A stretch of DNA of 63,831 bases from Hyphomicrobiales bacterium (GTDB lineage: Bacteria > Pseudomonadota > Alphaproteobacteria > Rhizobiales > Rhizobiaceae), in NCBI GenBank assembly GCA_900469445.1, contig UBXM01000055.1, positions 1 to 63,831 of the forward strand. The letters run 5' to 3'. Below, one piece after another: positions 61,363 through 63,831 of the stretch (position 1 is the first letter of the stretch; each line of letters opens with the position of its first letter). Below the pieces are notes generated by a model, which saw only the letters and a list, made by a program, of their open reading frames with translations, was not told the origin of the DNA and ran no database searches. The translations under genes and the position numbers were made by a program.

Positions 61363-61914
61363 ATGTATATCGCGCTCGGTCTTGCCGCCATCGTCGCTCT
61401 CTATCTCATCGTCATCTACAACGGCCTCGTCAGGGCGCGGCAGATGGCGGAAGAGGCGTGGTCGGGCATCGATGTGCAGCTCAAGCGCCGTGCCGACCTT
61501 ATCCCGAACCTGATCGAGACGGTGAAGGCATATGCCGCCCATGAAAAGGGCACGCTCGAAGAGGTGGTGAAGCTACGCAATCAGGCGCAGGCCGTGCCGC
61601 AGGGTGATGTCGCCGGCCGTGCCCAGGCCGAAGGCCTGCTCTCCCAGGCGCTCGGCAAGCTCTTCGCGCTGGCCGAAGCCTATCCGGACCTCAAGGCCAA
61701 CCAGAACTTTGCCGAATTGCAGACCTCGCTGGAGACGATCGAAAGCGAGATCCAGATGGCGCGGCGTTATTACAATGGCTCTGCGCGTGATCTCAACATC
61801 AAGGTCGAGAGCTTTCCCGCCAATCTCGTGGCCGGTCCCTTCGGCTTCTCCAAGCGCGATTATTTCGAGATCGAAAACGAAGCCGACCGCGCCGTGCCTT
61901 CGGTCAAGTTCTGA
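61363..61914 (+). CDS. lemA: LemA family protein
   Basis: 183 residues from the ATG at 61363. One N-terminal membrane helix (YIALGLAAIVALYLIVIYNG), then the LemA helical domain: EEAWSGIDVQLKRRADLIPN, YPDLKANQNFAELQTSLETI, ARRYYNGSARDLN. Cytoplasmic or periplasmic side not fixed. The DUF2207 gene follows 13 bases later and is the usual partner. Confidence 0.95.
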   Translation: MYIALGLAAIVALYLIVIYNGLVRARQMAEEAWSGIDVQLKRRADLIPNLIETVKAYAAHEKGTLEEVVKLRNQAQAVPQGDVAGRAQAEGLLSQALGKLFALAEAYPDLKANQNFAELQTSLETIESEIQMARRYYNGSARDLNIKVESFPANLVAGPFGFSKRDYFEIENEADRAVPSVKF

Positions 61915-61927
61915 ACCGGTGCCGCTG

Positions 61928-63831
61928 ATGTTCCGGCACGTCACCCTTGGCCTCGTACTTCTTCTCGTGGCGGCGCTTCCGGCCGCGGCCGAGGAATATA
62001 TCCGCAACTATCACTCCGATATCCGCATCGGCGCCGATGGCGAGGTGACTGTTGCCGAGGCGATCACCGTCAATGCCGAGGGTGACCGCATCCGGCGCGG
62101 CATATTCCGCGATTTTCCGCTGACGATGGAAGGTGCAAACGGCCGCACCATCCATGTCGGTTTCGATGTGGTTTCCGTAACCCGCGACGGCCGGCAAGAG
62201 GCGTTTCGCACGGAAGACGTCTCGGGCGGCATCCGCATCTATGCGGGATCGGGGGATACGCAGCTTTCTCCCGGCGAACATACCTATGTCATCACCTACA
62301 GGAGCAGCCGGCAGATCCGCCATTTCGACGATCACGACGAGCTCTACTGGAATGTCACCGGCAATGGCTGGCAGTTCCGCATTGAAAAAGCCTCGGCGCG
62401 GGTAACGCTGCCGGCCGGCCGGGTGACGCAGACGGCGGTATTTACCGGCCCGCAGGGATCTCGGGCGAGCAATGCCACCAAGGAGGCTTCCGGGCCGCAG
62501 GCGACCTTTGCCACCACGCTGCCGCTCCGGCGCGAACAGGGCCTGACGGTCGTCGTCGGTTTTCCCAAGGGCATCGTTGCGCCGCCATCGGCCGAACAGC
62601 AGCGTGCCTGGTGGTGGCGCGACAATCTCAACCTGTTTCTCGTGCTCGGCGGCCTCGTTACCGTCTTCGCCTATTACCTCTTCGTCTGGCGCAGGGTCGG
62701 GCGTGATCCGAGAGGCGGCGCCATCGTGCCGCGCTGGGATCTTCCTGACGGAGTGTCCCCGGCGCTCGTCAACTACATCGACAACAAGGGATTTTCCGGC
62801 GCCGGCTGGACGGCCTTTTCCGCCAGCCTGCTCGATCTGGCGGTCAATGGCTACGTGACGCTGGAGGATCTGAAGTCGCGTGTCATCGTCAAGCGGACGG
62901 GCAAGACGCCGCGAAAACTCCCGGTAGGGCAGGCCGCCATCATCGGCGAACTCGGTTCAGCAGGCCGGGAATTCGCCATAGACAAGGCGAATGGCGAGAG
63001 GGTCGGGAAAGTCGGCAGACTGTTTCGCGGCGCGATGGAGAAGGAACATCGCGGCAAATATTACCGCCACAATGTGGCGGCGATCGTCTGTGGTGTCCTT
63101 TTGAGTGTCTTAGCCCTGCTGTTGTTGCTGGTTGTCGGCGATATCGACGAGAGCAATATCGGCTTCCTGGTCGTTCCGTTGATCTTCGGCCTGTTCTGGT
63201 CCTTCTTCGCGGTCAAGGTGGCGCAGTCCCTGATGCGGCGAACCGCGATCTTCGCGCGCATCCTTTCGGCGGTCGCGATCGCATTTTTCGGTTTCGTCGG
63301 CTTCAGCATGACATCGCAGTTTCTGGTGGGCCTGATCGACAGCCTGCATGACGGGCATTGGCCGCTCCTTATCGGGGTCACCGGCATCGTGATGATCAAC
63401 GCGGTGTTCTTTTTCCTCATGGGCGCGCCGACGCGGCTTGGCCGCAGGATGATGGATGATATCGAGGGATTGCGGCTCTATCTGACGGTTGCCGAAAAGG
63501 ACCGGATGAACATGGCGGGCGTGCCGCAAATGTCGCCCCAGCATTTCGAAAAGCTTCTGCCCTATGCCGTGGCGCTCGGGGTCGAAAAGCCGTGGAGCAG
63601 GGCTTTCGAAGCCTGGCTGGCAACGGCTGCCGGTGTTGCTGCAGCCTCCTATGCGCCGCAATGGTATGCCGGCGACAATATCGGCAACTTCGGCGACCGT
63701 ATCGGCGGGTTCTCCTCCTCCATGTCCTCGACGATCGCCTCCACCATCCCGACCCCCAAATCCTCGTCTTCCTCCTCCGGCTTTTCCTCCGGCGGCGGTT
63801 TCTCGGGCGGTGGCGGCGGTGGCGGGGGAGG
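61928..63831 (+). CDS. DUF2207 membrane protein (C-terminus cut by window edge)
   Basis: At least 634 residues, no stop before the right edge. Signal peptide MFRHVTLGLVLLLVAALPAA. A large extracytoplasmic beta-rich domain follows (RNYHSDIRIGADGEVTVAEA, RRGIFRDFPLTME). Membrane segments include LNLFLVLGGLVTVFAYYLFV and further ones in the second half. The tail is Ser/Gly-rich (FSSGGGFSGGGGGGGG), a common end of DUF2207 proteins that accompany LemA. Function unknown; secretion or envelope assembly is suggested by the family's partners. Confidence 0.92.
   Translation, partial: MFRHVTLGLVLLLVAALPAAAEEYIRNYHSDIRIGADGEVTVAEAITVNAEGDRIRRGIFRDFPLTMEGANGRTIHVGFDVVSVTRDGRQEAFRTEDVSGGIRIYAGSGDTQLSPGEHTYVITYRSSRQIRHFDDHDELYWNVTGNGWQFRIEKASARVTLPAGRVTQTAVFTGPQGSRASNATKEASGPQATFATTLPLRREQGLTVVVGFPKGIVAPPSAEQQRAWWWRDNLNLFLVLGGLVTVFAYYLFVWRRVGRDPRGGAIVPRWDLPDGVSPALVNYIDNKGFSGAGWTAFSASLLDLAVNGYVTLEDLKSRVIVKRTGKTPRKLPVGQAAIIGELGSAGREFAIDKANGERVGKVGRLFRGAMEKEHRGKYYRHNVAAIVCGVLLSVLALLLLLVVGDIDESNIGFLVVPLIFGLFWSFFAVKVAQSLMRRTAIFARILSAVAIAFFGFVGFSMTSQFLVGLIDSLHDGHWPLLIGVTGIVMINAVFFFLMGAPTRLGRRMMDDIEGLRLYLTVAEKDRMNMAGVPQMSPQHFEKLLPYAVALGVEKPWSRAFEAWLATAAGVAAASYAPQWYAGDNIGNFGDRIGGFSSSMSSTIASTIPTPKSSSSSSGFSSGGGFSGGGGGGGG

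Overview
The window is a 63.8 kb piece of an alphaproteobacterial core chromosome, most probably from the Rhizobiaceae (Rhizobium, Agrobacterium or a close relative). Four things point there: high GC with strong third-position GC bias; F0 ATP synthase genes with a duplicated b/b' pair and no F1 genes beside them; the pmbA - inositol phosphatase-like - DUF4170 - waaA - HAD - lpxK - DUF2093 - mutL order; and short G/C-rich inverted intergenic repeats of the rhizobial kind. The genus is an inference from gene order and protein style, not from a database search. No tRNA, rRNA, CRISPR array, insertion sequence or prophage was recognised.

Layout. 1-5.4 kb is an accessory-like stretch: a chemoreceptor cut by the left edge, an SDR/cupin pair behind a palindromic operator, a SMI1/KNR4 protein, a small P-loop kinase, and a TetR/MFS divergent pair with a clear shared operator. 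6.7-8.8 kb is groES-groEL with a perfect CIRCE element and an RpoH-like promoter. 9-21.5 kb holds chrA, a HAD hydrolase, ribF, a BrnA-like protein, a ParDE/RelBE-type toxin-antitoxin pair, ileS, a lipoprotein, tadA, a pseudouridine synthase with a very long Arg/Gly tail, rsmD and a patatin. 21.5-31.3 kb holds a KefB-type antiporter and the pmbA to mutL envelope/lipid A cluster. 31.7-39.1 kb holds a PAS-receiver protein next to a GGDEF-EAL protein, an old-yellow-enzyme-type flavoprotein, a PRC-barrel protein and an SMP-30 lactonase. 39.5-45.4 kb holds a LuxR-type regulator, a sigma-54/NtrC-type promoter with a terminator-ended short transcript, mrp, kup and a cell wall hydrolase. 45.6-48.4 kb is the atpI-B-E-F'-F operon. 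48.7-58.9 kb holds rnhB, a radical SAM protein, moaB, ispE, a TPR protein, a polyprenyl diphosphate synthase, a methyltransferase and an S49 peptidase. 59.2-63.8 kb holds a VapBC-type pair, glyQ, an orphan antidote, lemA and a DUF2207 protein cut by the right edge.

How the parts work together. Most genes are housekeeping: protein folding, translation (ileS, glyQ, tadA, rsmD), cofactors (ribF, moaB), isoprenoids and quinone tail (ispE, polyprenyl synthase), lipid A/Kdo (waaA, lpxK), mismatch repair (a MutL with its own endonuclease motif) and energy (F0). Small toxin-antitoxin pieces sit between them.

The two observations most worth following are both regulatory. Between luxR and mrp, an NtrC-like site, a near-consensus sigma-54 promoter and an intrinsic terminator together outline a roughly 100 nt nitrogen-controlled RNA. 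Upstream of an intact PIN toxin, the antitoxin frame is broken by one base, at a spot where a -1 slip on GAAAAG would restore it.
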